Assembly: GCA_036383255.1 (NCBI GenBank) | Contig: DASVOS010000017.1 | Location: 62,001 to 126,000 of the forward strand | DNA length: 64,000 bases | Direction: 5' to 3' | From: Gammaproteobacteria bacterium | GTDB lineage: Bacteria; Pseudomonadota; Gammaproteobacteria; Natronospirales; REEB76 | Shown here: one piece after another, positions 9,601 to 16,871 of the stretch | Layout: each line of letters begins with the position of its first letter | Numbering within the stretch: the first letter of the stretch is position 1 | Program-made: the position numbers and the translations under genes | The notes under the pieces: model-generated | What the model was told of the DNA's origin: nothing | Seen by the model: only the letters and a program-made list of their open reading frames with translations | Database searches by the model: none

Positions 9601-9916
9601 CAGTGCCCCAGGTGAACTCCAGGGTCACGTCCGATTCGCCGGGGCGGGAGACCGAGCGCACCTGGCGCACGTTCTTGATGACGCTCACCGCCTCCTCGAT
9701 GGGCTTGGTGACGAGGTTCTCCACCTCCTCGGGGGCGGCGCCCGGCAGTTCGGTGCGCACCGTGAGGGAAGGGTAGGAGAGTTCCGGCAGCAGGTTGAGC
9801 TTGAGGCGCGCGAGCGAGACGAAGCCGAACACGATCACCGCGAGGGTGAGCATGCCGATGGTGACGCGGCGTCCGGTGGCGAGCCTGACGATACCGAGGA
9901 CTTTGGGGTTCTGCAC
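6608..9916 (-). CDS. RND efflux permease, first of a tandem pair
   Basis: RND inner-membrane transporter of 1102 residues with a GTG start at 9916. TM1 lies near residues 19-37, the TM4 motif is GMLVDSSIVVLENI (second Asp of AcrB replaced by Ser) and TM10 reads AGIVVNNAIVLVDLVNQLR, without the AcrB-type lysine. An extended cytoplasmic stretch at about residues 515-575 separates the two repeats (TSAGKLKVEGTGDDRPRALPQG onward is cut here) and makes it longer than the usual 1030-1050. It follows the DUF2884 gene by 3 bp and overlaps the second permease by 4 bp, so all are co-transcribed. The family exports drugs, detergents or metabolites; substrate not inferable. Confidence 0.93.
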   Translation of the reverse strand: MQNPKVLGIVRLATGRRVTIGMLTLAVIVFGFVSLARLKLNLLPELSYPSLTVRTELPGAAPEEVENLVTKPIEEAVSVIKNVRQVRSVSRPGESDVTLEFTWGTDMDYSGVDVREKIDALELPTESKRPVLLRFDPSTEPVMRFGLTGTRKDMQAVGADAAVQQLRYLRTYADQDLTKALEAVDGVGAVKVSGGLEDEIHVLADQGKLAELHLSNAEVGERLKAENVNLSGGLLQQGNQKLLVRTVNEFQSVGDIANAIVATRDGRPIYLRDVARVERSYKERQAITRINGSESVELALYKTGDANTVAVAKQVDAKIEELNQHLPGGLKLTKEYDQAVFISDAISDVINAAIIGGFLAALVIFFFLRNVWSTVIVSIAIPVSVIATFIAMYAGHITLNMMSLGGISLAIGMLVDSSIVVLENISRHRAMGKDTVEAVQHGTSEVGGAITAATLTTIGVFFPLVFVTGIAGQLFRDQSLTVTYSVVFSLFAALTLIPMLACLGVTSAGKLKVEGTGDDRPRALPQGRVTRFLYHIPRGLSRGITFAAKWVVLGFGGLSKLLAFAVGRPLRPVFNAFTRGYGRLEEGYPRLIRWALGHKLQVLGVAAGSLVVALALLPTLGVELIPQLSQGEFQVKLTLPPGTPLAGSDQAIASLQEAAAKLPEVLTTYSVAGTGNRLDANPVDAGENTASLNVVLKPGSGKRAETGVMNALRETLSRMPGVNYKFEEPSLFTLATPLEVEIVGYNLDTLKLVSNEVAQALSASPRFADVKSTMQSGQPEIQVHIDAAKSAQLGLLTSDVADTVVSKVRGDVATRYTLHDRKIDVLVRNRDDQRASLDDIRGLIINPGAAQAVPLAAVAEVSLDEGPGEIRRTAQQRVALVSANIAQGDLGGAAAEASALVAKISLPAGVYVRVTGQSEEMQSSFRSMQFALVLAIFLVYLVMAAQFESLIHPLVIMFSVPLALVGAVLALFITHTTISVVVFIGLIMLAGIVVNNAIVLVDLVNQLRARGMERDLALVEAGRSRLRPIVMTMLTTTLGLLPMALGLGQGAEIRAPMAITVIGGILFSTLLTLVVVPVAYSLLDRKPIRVHADDAAHEGSRP

Positions 9917-9919
9917 GGC

Positions 9920-10477
9920 TTATACCTCGTCGTCGTCGATGTTGCAGTCGTCGTCGGAATCGTCGTCCATCACCGTGTAGGGGCGGAACGCGGGCAGCTG
10001 CTCGGCGATCTCTTCCTGCAGGCGGTACTCGGCCTTCGCCACCTTGCACAGCTCGCGGCCCTGCTGCTTGAGGGGTTCCGCGCTGGCGCGGGCGCGCGCC
10101 TCGATCTCGTCGTCGTCCTCGCCGGCCAGGGCCGCGGTCACCAGGGGGCCGATGATGCCGCCCACGAGGGTGATGGCGCTCCTGCCGATCTCCAGGCCCC
10201 GGTGCTCGATGTCGTGTATGCCGGCGTTGTACTGCACCAGCAGCTTGCGCTGCGGGGCGGTGACGCCGACCTGCCGGTCGCCTATGTACAGGTCGCCGGC
10301 GGGCGTGACGCGGGCCTCGCTGCGGTCCTGGGCGCGGATCAGCACGTCGTCGCCGTCCAGGCGCACGCCGGTGCGGTGGTGCCGCCCGGAATCGAGGCGC
10401 ACGTCGGCCTGGGCCGCCGGGGCGGCGAGGCAGGCGAGGGCGAGCAGCGCGGCCAGGGTCAGCGGTTGCGTCTTCAT
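9920..10477 (-). CDS. DUF2884-like secreted protein with an acidic tail
   Basis: A 185-residue protein with a signal peptide (MKTQPLTLAALLALACLAAPAAQA, cleavage after AQA, written in parts: hydrophobic core residues 6-20). The mature part resembles DUF2884/YggN proteins: a short beta-rich segment (VLIRAQDRSEARVTPAGDLYIGD), a glycine-rich hydrophobic patch GRSAITLVGGIIGPLVTAAL near residue 100, then a helical end. The C-terminus is strongly acidic (MDDDSDDDCNIDDDEV) and might bind cations. It sits between the adaptor gene and the first permease, 3 bp ahead of the latter, which implies a periplasmic accessory role for the pump. Function unknown. Confidence 0.7.
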   Translation of the reverse strand: MKTQPLTLAALLALACLAAPAAQADVRLDSGRHHRTGVRLDGDDVLIRAQDRSEARVTPAGDLYIGDRQVGVTAPQRKLLVQYNAGIHDIEHRGLEIGRSAITLVGGIIGPLVTAALAGEDDDEIEARARASAEPLKQQGRELCKVAKAEYRLQEEIAEQLPAFRPYTVMDDDSDDDCNIDDDEV

Positions 10478-10514
10478 GTGGGAACCCCTGAGCTTATTTA
10501 TATATAGGTGTATG

Positions 10515-11627
10515 TCAGACCGAGGGTGCCGGCTTCGGCGCCTGGGCCGCGACGGCCTTCTGCGGCGTGTTGTTCACGATCGCCACCTTGGTGCCGTCCT
10601 TGAGGCTGTTCTGGCCCAGCGTCACCACCATGTCGCCGTTGGCCAGGCCGCGGGTGATCTCGACCTTGTCCCCGTCGGCATAGCCCAGCGCCACCGCCAC
10701 GCGGTGCGCGACGCCGTCCTTCACGGTGTACACCGCCGACTCGCCGTCCTCGGTGAGGATGGCCGTGCGCGGCACCGTGAGCGCGTTCTTGTGCACGTCG
10801 TAGGTCACGCTCACGCGGCTGAACATGCCGGGCGCCAGCGCGCGGTCGCTGCGATGGACCTCCACCGTCACCTTGAAGGTGCCGGTCTGCGGGTCCACCA
10901 CCGGCGAGAGGCGCGCCACGCGGCCGGTGAAGCTCTTGCCGGCGAGCGCGTCGGCGGAGAGCGTCGCGGGCTGGCCGGGCCTCAAGCGTGCCAGCGCGTT
11001 CTCCGGCACGTACAGCACCGCCAGCAGCGGGTCGAAATCGGTGACCACGTACACCTGCTGGTTCGGGGTGAGGGTGTTGCCGACCTTGATCAGGCGGCGG
11101 GCCACCACGCCGTCGATGGGCGAGCGGATGGTGGTGCGGTCCAGGTTGAGCTTGGCGATGTCGTAACCGGCCTTCAGCACCGCGAGGTCGTACTTCACGG
11201 TGTCGAAGGCGTCGGCGCTGATGAGCTTGCGGTCGAACAGCGTCTGGCTGCGGGCGAACTCCTGCTGCTTCTTCTCGTAGTTGGCCTGGGCCTGCTCGGC
11301 GGCGTAGCGCTGCTCGGCGTCGTCGAGCTTGGCGAGCGCGTCGCCGGCGCGCACCGCGCGGCCTTCCTCGGCGTAGATCTCGGCGACGGTGCCGCCGACC
11401 TTGGCCACCACCGCGGCTTCCTGGTCCGCCTCCAGGGTGGTGGTGCCGGAGTAGGTGGCTGCCACCTCGCCGCGCTGGGCCACCGCCGCCTCCACCGGGA
11501 TCGCCGGGGTGGCGTCGGCCTTGGGGGCTTCCTGGGCCTGGGCGGCGCTGCCGCCGCAGGCGGACAGGCTCAGGGAGCCGGCCAGGACGAGGAGGAGGGA
11601 CAAGGGAGCGAGGGTTTGGCGGTTCAT
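10515..11627 (-). CDS. RND periplasmic adaptor (membrane fusion lipoprotein)
   Basis: Periplasmic adaptor that couples the RND permeases to an outer-membrane channel. It has a lipoprotein signal with lipobox LSAC, an N-terminal linker, a lipoyl half-motif (KVGGTVAEIYAEEGRAVRAGD), a coiled-coil hairpin (about residues 105-160), the second lipoyl half (TTIRSPIDGVVARRLIKVGN), a beta-barrel and a membrane-proximal domain. I choose ATG at 11627 because the lipoprotein signal begins there; an ATG at 11645 would add six residues. It is the first gene behind the palindrome-bearing promoter. No outer-membrane factor gene is present, so a TolC encoded elsewhere is probably used. Confidence 0.92.
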   Translation of the reverse strand: MNRQTLAPLSLLLVLAGSLSLSACGGSAAQAQEAPKADATPAIPVEAAVAQRGEVAATYSGTTTLEADQEAAVVAKVGGTVAEIYAEEGRAVRAGDALAKLDDAEQRYAAEQAQANYEKKQQEFARSQTLFDRKLISADAFDTVKYDLAVLKAGYDIAKLNLDRTTIRSPIDGVVARRLIKVGNTLTPNQQVYVVTDFDPLLAVLYVPENALARLRPGQPATLSADALAGKSFTGRVARLSPVVDPQTGTFKVTVEVHRSDRALAPGMFSRVSVTYDVHKNALTVPRTAILTEDGESAVYTVKDGVAHRVAVALGYADGDKVEITRGLANGDMVVTLGQNSLKDGTKVAIVNNTPQKAVAAQAPKPAPSV

Positions 11628-11675
11628 GGTGTGCCCCGGAGTCATAGGTTCGGTTGGTATGGCCAGGAGTAAGGT

Positions 11676-11716
11676 ACTGTTATAGCCAAGTATAACAGTG
11701 ATTTTGAGACATGCAA
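11676..11716 (-). promoter_or_regulatory. Promoter and palindromic operator of the RND efflux operon
   Basis: On the minus strand a -35 element TTGCAT (11711-11716) and a -10 element TATACT (11689-11694) are separated by 16 bp. A perfect palindrome, ACTGTTATA-6 nt-TATAACAGT (11676-11699), covers the -10 region and the expected start site. This is the geometry of a repressor operator (TetR- or MarR-like size). No regulator gene lies next to it, so the repressor is probably encoded elsewhere. Confidence 0.65.
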
Positions 11717-11720
11717 GACC

Positions 11721-11746
11721 GACCCCCCTGAAAGATCAGGGGGGTC
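11721..11746. terminator. Strong hairpin after prc
   Basis: A perfect 11-bp inverted repeat GACCCCCCTGA/TCAGGGGGGTC with a 4-nt loop lies downstream of prc. No good T-tract follows on the minus strand, so it may be a weak terminator or an mRNA 3'-end stabiliser. It separates prc from the RND operon promoter. Confidence 0.55.
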
Positions 11747-11775
11747 CTTAGGAAATTAGGCGTCTTGGAAGGGAG

Positions 11776-13935
11776 TCAGAAGCCCCGGTTGGCCAGCGCC
11801 GGATCCGGCTTCTGGAACAGGCCGCGGGCATCCATGTCCGCCACGATGGCGGCGGACTCGTCCAGCAGCACGTCGGCGGTGAGGCCGCCGTCGCCATCGC
11901 CGCCCGCATCCGCCTTGTCGGCCTTGAGGGCTTCCTCGAGGGTGGCCACAGCCGGCATGCCCTTGAGCTTGCGCCAGGCGTTGAGGCTCGTGAGGCGCTT
12001 GGCGTCATCCTCGGCACGCTGCTTCTGGCGGTCCGCCAGCACCAGCGAGATGGAGGTCTGGGCGCGGGCGGTCTCGATGTCGTGCACCCCGTCCATGAAC
12101 AGCTTCCAGGCCGGGTCCTTCGCGATGCGCGCCTCATGGTCGCTGGCGAGCAGGGGCAGGGCCTTGCCCAGGCCGGAGTCGAGCGGCTTGTAGTCGCTGG
12201 GCTTGATCTCGTCCCAGGGCAGGGCGCTCGGGTTCGCCGACTCGCCGAAGTCCGTGGGGTCCACCAGCGCCGGCAGCACGATGTCCGGCGTCACGCCCTT
12301 GTTCTGGGTGCTGGAGCCGCTCACCCGGTAGAACTTGTCCACCGTGAGCTTGAGCTGGCCGGCGTCGAAGTCGCCGGGCAGGAAGCGGCTCAGGTCCCGG
12401 AGCTGCTGTACCGTGCCCTTGCCGTAGGTGACCGAGCCCACCACCACGCCGCGGTGGTAGTCCTGGATCGCGGCGGCGAAGATCTCCGAGGCGGAGGCGG
12501 TGAAGCGGTTCACCAGCACCGTGAGCGGGCCGTGGTAGGCCACGCCGCTGTCGTCCTCGCTGTCGTCCACCTGGACGGCGCCGTTCTGGTGGCGGATCTG
12601 CACCACCGGGCCTTCCGGGATGAAGAGTCCCGTGAGGTCCTCGGCCTCCTGGAGCGAGCCGCCGCCGTTGTTGCGCAGGTCGATGACCACGCCGTCCACG
12701 TTCTGCGCCTTGAGCTCGCCCAGCAGGCGGCGCACGTCGCGGGTGGTGCTGGTGTAATCCTTGTCGCCGCGGTAGCGCGCCACCGAGTCCTCGTAGAAGC
12801 CGGGGATGGTGATGACGCCCACCTTGTAGCGCTTGCCGCCGCGCTCCACGTCCATGACCTTCTGGTGGGCGGCCTGGGCCTCGAGCTTAACGGTGTCGCG
12901 GACGAAGCTGATGGTCTTCTCCGGCGTGCCCGGAGCGGCGCCGGCCGGCAGGATCTGCAGCCGCACCGGCGTGCCGGGCGTGCCGCGGATCAGCGCCACC
13001 ACGTCCGTGATGCGCCAGCCCACCACGTCCACCATCTCGCCGTCGCCCTGGGCGACGCCGGTGATGCGGTCGTCGGCCTTGAGCTGCTTCTGCGGGTCAC
13101 GGTCGGCGGGCCCGCCGGGGAGCAGGTGGTCCACCTTGGTGTACTCGCCGTCGGTGACCAGGGAGGCGCCGATGCCCTGCAGTTTCAGGCTCATCTGGAT
13201 CTGGAACTCCTCGGCCGCCACCGGCGGGAAGTAATCGCTGTGCGGGTCGAGTGAGTGGGCATAGGAGTTCATGAACACCGAGAACACGTCCTCGGCGGTC
13301 ACCTGGTGCGAGCGGTAGGCGAAGTTCTGGTAGCGCTTGCGCAGCGCCTCCTGCACCTGGGGCCAGGTCTTGCCCGCCAGCAAGAGGCCGATCACGTCGT
13401 TCTTCACGCGCTTGGCCCACACGTCGTCGAGCTCGGCGCCGTCCTTCGCCCAGGGGCCCTTGCTGCGGTCGAAGACGTAGCTCTCCTTGGCCGTCAGGTC
13501 CGGCTCCTTGTCGAGGAGCTTCAAGGCGTACTGGATGCGCTGGTCCACGCGCTTCTGGAACAGGTTGTAGATGTCGAAGGCCGGCTGCACGTTGCCGGCG
13601 CGGATGTCGTCGTCGAGCTTGAGGCGCTCACCGGAGAAGGCGGCGATGTCGGCCTGCACGAAGTAGCTCTTGTTCGGGTCCAGGTCCTCGAGGTACTGGT
13701 CGAACACCAGCGCCGACTGCCTGTCGTCGAGCGGGCGTTTCTCGTAGTGCAGCTTGGTGAGGAGTCCCGCCACGATCTGGTCCACCAGCCTTTCGTTCGG
13801 CAGCGGCGCCAGGTCCTTGACCGCGACGGCGGCGGTCGTGGGCGCCGGCGGCGGCGTCACCGAGGAGAACGCGGTGGAGGCGAGGACGGCGAGGCCGCCC
13901 GCCAGGATCAGCAGCAAGGAAGGCTTGTGACGCAT
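11776..13935 (-). CDS. prc: Tail-specific carboxy-terminal protease (S41)
   Basis: Periplasmic processing and degrading protease that recognises unstructured C-termini. The start at 13935 gives 719 residues and an N-terminal signal segment (LLLILAGGLAVLASTAF). Domains in order: an N-terminal helical domain, a PDZ domain (from about VTDGEYTKVDHLLPGGPAD), the S41 catalytic domain with the Ser in NRFTASASEIFAAA and the Lys in GSVTYGKGTVQ, and a helical C-terminal extension typical of the E. coli Tsp type. ATG at 13944 is an alternative start. It stands alone on the minus strand with a hairpin behind it and is divergent from the small membrane protein gene. Confidence 0.93.
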   Translation of the reverse strand: MRHKPSLLLILAGGLAVLASTAFSSVTPPPAPTTAAVAVKDLAPLPNERLVDQIVAGLLTKLHYEKRPLDDRQSALVFDQYLEDLDPNKSYFVQADIAAFSGERLKLDDDIRAGNVQPAFDIYNLFQKRVDQRIQYALKLLDKEPDLTAKESYVFDRSKGPWAKDGAELDDVWAKRVKNDVIGLLLAGKTWPQVQEALRKRYQNFAYRSHQVTAEDVFSVFMNSYAHSLDPHSDYFPPVAAEEFQIQMSLKLQGIGASLVTDGEYTKVDHLLPGGPADRDPQKQLKADDRITGVAQGDGEMVDVVGWRITDVVALIRGTPGTPVRLQILPAGAAPGTPEKTISFVRDTVKLEAQAAHQKVMDVERGGKRYKVGVITIPGFYEDSVARYRGDKDYTSTTRDVRRLLGELKAQNVDGVVIDLRNNGGGSLQEAEDLTGLFIPEGPVVQIRHQNGAVQVDDSEDDSGVAYHGPLTVLVNRFTASASEIFAAAIQDYHRGVVVGSVTYGKGTVQQLRDLSRFLPGDFDAGQLKLTVDKFYRVSGSSTQNKGVTPDIVLPALVDPTDFGESANPSALPWDEIKPSDYKPLDSGLGKALPLLASDHEARIAKDPAWKLFMDGVHDIETARAQTSISLVLADRQKQRAEDDAKRLTSLNAWRKLKGMPAVATLEEALKADKADAGGDGDGGLTADVLLDESAAIVADMDARGLFQKPDPALANRGF

Positions 13936-14081
13936 CGGGGACATACCTGGAGGAGACGCCGGAGGCGGGGAGTGGGCTGACCTATATATGAGCACAAGCG
14001 GCGGGCCGGCGCGAGTCCCTTGCCCGGCCTACAATAGCGGCCCATCGCGGCGTTTGTGTCGTGAGCAACCGAGGCTCCCCG

Positions 14082-14507
14082 ATGCGTCCCCTGACCTTCA
14101 TCAACGGCGTGCTGCTCGGCAGCGCCGGTGCGCTCGGCGCGGTGCTGGGCGTGATCCTGTTCTTCCGCTGGGTGCTCACGGGCGACGCGAGCCTGGACCA
14201 GACGGTGGTCCAGAGCGGCTTGCCGCTCGGCGAGATCGCCCGTGACATGTGCATATTCATCGGCCTCGCGGCCCTGGCCCTCGCCGCGTTCTGGGGCGAG
14301 CTCAAGCGGCGGCCCTGGCGGCTCGTCGCCGACTACCTGCACTTCGTCGCCCTCGGCGGGGTCCTCGTCTTCTTCTTCGCCCAGCCCGGCGCGCTGATCC
14401 GCGACTTCGCGCTTTTGGCCGCGGCGGCGCTGACGGGTGCGTTTATCTACGGTATATTTAGTAGGACGGGGTGGGCGGCGCGGTGGGCGCGCTGGCTCGG
14501 GGATTGA
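14082..14507 (+). CDS. Small four-helix membrane protein of unknown function
   Basis: A 141-residue protein with four hydrophobic segments (roughly residues 5-30, 50-70, 82-102 and 108-126), so an inner-membrane protein. I choose ATG 14082 because GAGG lies 7 nt upstream; a GTG at 14061 is an alternative. A -10-like TACAAT lies at about 14031 in the divergent region shared with prc. I do not recognise the family, and the neighbours give no functional clue. Confidence 0.75.
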   Translation: MRPLTFINGVLLGSAGALGAVLGVILFFRWVLTGDASLDQTVVQSGLPLGEIARDMCIFIGLAALALAAFWGELKRRPWRLVADYLHFVALGGVLVFFFAQPGALIRDFALLAAAALTGAFIYGIFSRTGWAARWARWLGD

Positions 14508-14850
14508 GGGGATGCGGTTGGCGCCGGTCCTTAAAGTTCTGAATCAGGTTTTTATAAGGTTTTTATAAGGATTTCCGCTGGTATTGCCCGGCGCGCTTGG
14601 CTAACTTTCGGAGTGTGACAGCGCGAGATCCTTGCCGCCGTCAAGGCCTGGATTGAGGCATAATTGGCGCCCCGGGGAGCCATAAAATGCCCTCGGATTA
14701 TTGACTTAGGAAGCCCGATTGGAGTAAAAATCGTGGCCCACTGACGGCGTGACAGGGAGGTCCGCGGGGCCACAAGGCCTGGCGGACGACTTTTCGCGTT
14801 TTTATTAAAGAGCGACTACTACTTTCCGGTATCTCTAGGAGACATCCAAC
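14508..14850 (+). other. Long 5' region of exbB without a gene
   Basis: These 343 bp hold no convincing frame. They contain an 11-bp tandem repeat (listed separately) and several AT-rich -10 candidates (CATAAT near 14660, TAAAAT near 14685, and TTGACT near 14702 as a -35). A Fur box of the usual GATAATGATAATCATTATC type was looked for and not seen. The leader may carry regulation of the Ton system. Confidence 0.5.
14547..14568 (+). repeat. 11-bp tandem direct repeat upstream of exbB
   Basis: GGTTTTTATAA occurs twice head to tail (14547-14557 and 14558-14568), followed by another GG. The 11-bp period places both copies on the same face of the helix, as for cooperative binding of a regulator. 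Confidence 0.6.
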
Positions 14851-15462
14851 GTGACTTTCCAAGAATTACTGCACATCGCAGCGGTCTCGGGCGGCATCCT
14901 GTACGTCCTCGTCTTCATCCTGTTGGTGGGCCTCACCATCATCGTCGACCGCACCTGGTATCTCGCCAAGGTCGTGCGCCAGGGCGAGCTCATCGCCGGC
15001 ACCGTGCTCGAGATGGAAGATGTGGATCGTGACGCGCTCATGGACCTCGCGGTGCGCACCGCCAAGTTCCCGCAGGGCGCGATCCTGGAAGTGGCGCTCA
15101 AGTATCCCGACGTCAAGGACCCGGTGCGTCTCGCCGAGCTGATCGAGGAGACCATCCTCCTGCAGGCGCCGCGCATCGACCGCAGCCTGTGGCTGCTCGA
15201 CACCATCGTGACCCTGGGACCGCTGCTGGGCCTGCTCGGCACCATCGTCGGCATCTTCGAGGCCTTCAAGGTGCTGGGTGCCGCCGACACGGCTCCGACC
15301 AAGGTGACCGGCGGCGTGGCCGAGGCGCTCATCGCGACCGCGGCGGGCCTCTTCGTCGCGATCCTGGGCCTGGTGTTCTTCAACGGCCTGAACAACCGCG
15401 TCCGCCTGATCATGCATCAGATGGAAGCGATCAAGGTGATGCTGGTCAACCGTCTCACCTGA
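14851..15462 (+). CDS. exbB: TonB-system proton channel subunit ExbB
   Basis: MotA/TolQ/ExbB family protein of 203 residues that forms the inner-membrane proton channel energising TonB. Three membrane segments are visible: residues about 12-32, 120-140 (LLDTIVTLGPLLGLLGTIVG) and 155-175 (AEALIATAAGLFVAILGLVFF). The conserved GLLGTVxG motif of the family is present. Start GTG at 14851 is preceded by AGGAGA at 14836-14841. It heads the exbB-exbD-tonB cluster, with a 110-bp spacer to exbD. Confidence 0.92.
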   Translation: MTFQELLHIAAVSGGILYVLVFILLVGLTIIVDRTWYLAKVVRQGELIAGTVLEMEDVDRDALMDLAVRTAKFPQGAILEVALKYPDVKDPVRLAELIEETILLQAPRIDRSLWLLDTIVTLGPLLGLLGTIVGIFEAFKVLGAADTAPTKVTGGVAEALIATAAGLFVAILGLVFFNGLNNRVRLIMHQMEAIKVMLVNRLT

Positions 15463-15483
15463 TACAGGACTGCGGCGCGGTGC

Positions 15484-15524
15484 CCCGTATTCCGGGGCGC
15501 CGCCCCCGTATCTCCGGGGCGCCG
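15484..15524 (+). repeat. Tandem direct repeat in the exbB-exbD spacer
   Basis: CCCGTATTCCGGGGCGCCG (15484-15502) is followed almost at once by CCCGTATCTCCGGGGCGCCG (15505-15524), differing by one inserted base. Each copy can form a short GC-rich structure. It looks like a recent tandem duplication, possibly affecting mRNA stability between the two genes. Confidence 0.7.
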
Positions 15525-15572
15525 TAACTCAACCTTATCGCCGCCACACGCTGGCGGCAGAGGCAGGCAAAA

Positions 15573-15971
15573 GTGTCTAACAAGTTTTTCGTAGAGAAGA
15601 AGGGTCGCATCGAGATCATCCCGATGATCGACATCATGTTCTTCTTGCTGGTGTTCTTCGTGATGATCACGCTGCGCATGATCCCGGCCACGGGCATCGC
15701 CTCCAAGCTGCCCCGCAGCTCCACGGCGGTGAACATCGAGCGTCCGAAGATCATCATCAGCCTGCTGGCTGACGGCGAGATCGTGGTGGACGACCAGAAG
15801 ATGACGGCCGACCAGCTCACCACCTACCTCCTGGGCCAGGACCCGGCGCACGCCAACGTGACCATCGCCGGCGCCAAGGAGACCACCCTCCAGTACCTCG
15901 TGATCGTCATGGATGCCATCCGCACCGCCGGTGTGACGGAGATCGGCATCGCGGCGAAGAACACGGACTGA
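15573..15971 (+). CDS. exbD: TonB-system subunit ExbD
   Basis: Single-pass inner-membrane protein of 132 residues that works with ExbB to transmit the proton gradient to TonB. The membrane helix has the family motif with the essential aspartate, IPMIDIMFFLLVFFVM (residues about 15-30), followed by a periplasmic domain with the typical beta-alpha pattern (LLADGEIVVDDQKM). Start GTG 15573. It lies 10 bp upstream of tonB, so both are co-translated from one message. Confidence 0.93.
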   Translation: MSNKFFVEKKGRIEIIPMIDIMFFLLVFFVMITLRMIPATGIASKLPRSSTAVNIERPKIIISLLADGEIVVDDQKMTADQLTTYLLGQDPAHANVTIAGAKETTLQYLVIVMDAIRTAGVTEIGIAAKNTD

Positions 15972-15981
15972 GGGCCATAAC

Positions 15982-16629
15982 GTGGCAGACCAGAAGTACG
16001 TCTTTTCCGAACGCCTCTTCACGCTGCAGAAGCTGCGCTCGCTGGGCACGGCTGCGATCCTCGAGGTCCTGCTGGCCCTGGGCGTGGCGGGCATCCTGAT
16101 CTGGCAGCAGCTGCATCCGGCTCCTCCGCCGCCGCCGATCCAGTCGGCCGCGCTGGAGATCCCGCCGAACCCGCCGCCGCCGCCGCCCCCGCCGCCGCGC
16201 AGCGTGCCGACTCCGCAGCCGCCGCAGCCGCAGCCGCTGTCCGAGGTGCCGCCGATCCCGACGCCGATCCCGACGCCGAACGCGGTGCCCGTGCAGCCGC
16301 CGTCGCCGCCGCCGATCCCGACGTCGCGCCCGGCCAACCCGGACACGCTGATGGCGCAGTTCCAGGCCAGCATGAAGGCGGCCATCGACGCGCAGAAGGT
16401 GTACCCGAAGGAATCCATCATGGCCGGTGAGACCGGCGTGGTGACGGTGTCCTTCGATTACGTCAACGGCGTGGTGAGCAACATCCACATCGACAAGGGC
16501 AGCGGTTCCCGCAAGCTCGACCGGTCGGCGATGGATGCGGTGCAGCGCGCGACCCTGCCGCCCAAGCCGGCGGAGCTCGCGGGCATCAACCACTTCGTGG
16601 TGCTGATCAACTACAGCCTCGGCGGCTGA
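15982..16629 (+). CDS. tonB: Energy transducer TonB (first copy)
   Basis: TonB protein of 215 residues, anchored by one helix (about 21-41, AAILEVLLALGVAGILIW), with a periplasmic proline-rich spacer (about residues 47-117, including runs of eight or more prolines) and a C-terminal TonB domain (from about 125, containing YPKESIMAGETGVVTVSFDY). It contacts outer-membrane receptors and delivers energy for siderophore or other uptake. Start GTG 15982. A terminator follows. A closely related second copy lies 240 bp downstream. Confidence 0.92.
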   Translation: MADQKYVFSERLFTLQKLRSLGTAAILEVLLALGVAGILIWQQLHPAPPPPPIQSAALEIPPNPPPPPPPPPRSVPTPQPPQPQPLSEVPPIPTPIPTPNAVPVQPPSPPPIPTSRPANPDTLMAQFQASMKAAIDAQKVYPKESIMAGETGVVTVSFDYVNGVVSNIHIDKGSGSRKLDRSAMDAVQRATLPPKPAELAGINHFVVLINYSLGG

Positions 16630-16650
16630 CGCGCCGGACTGCAGTGACAA

Positions 16651-16683
16651 AAAAGCCCGCCAATAGGCGGGCTTTTCTTTTTT
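16651..16683 (+). terminator. Rho-independent terminator of exbB-exbD-tonB
   Basis: The stem AAAAGCCCGCC/GGCGGGCTTTT with loop AATA (16651-16676) is followed by a T-rich tail. It is a textbook intrinsic terminator and can act in both directions. Confidence 0.92.
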
Positions 16684-16871
16684 GGGCTGGCATCCGCCGC
16701 CTATTTCCTGAAGTTTATCACGGCTATTGCCGGCTAAACCGGTGCGTTTGGGGTGGTGCTTTTCGTCGCGTGGCCTATGCTTTAGGTAAGCGCGGCATCA
16801 GCCGCGCAGGGCTGGTGAGGAGCAGCCAAGGGATCCGCTGTCACGTATGGGCAACCCAAGGGGAGGCTACC

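Noticed and set aside
6626..10507. A very long open frame on the plus strand across the RND genes (about 1290 codons)
   Set aside because: It lies opposite real RND genes, is His/Ala/Gly/Arg-rich with no domain, and is the usual antisense effect of high GC at third codon positions.
10478..10514. Internal promoter in the TATTTATATATAGG stretch between the adaptor and DUF2884 genes
   Set aside because: AT-rich TATATA stretches recur at several gene junctions in this window; no -35 partner is visible here.
14508..14850. Fur box upstream of exbB
   Set aside because: AT-rich elements occur but none resembles the 19-bp inverted-repeat consensus.
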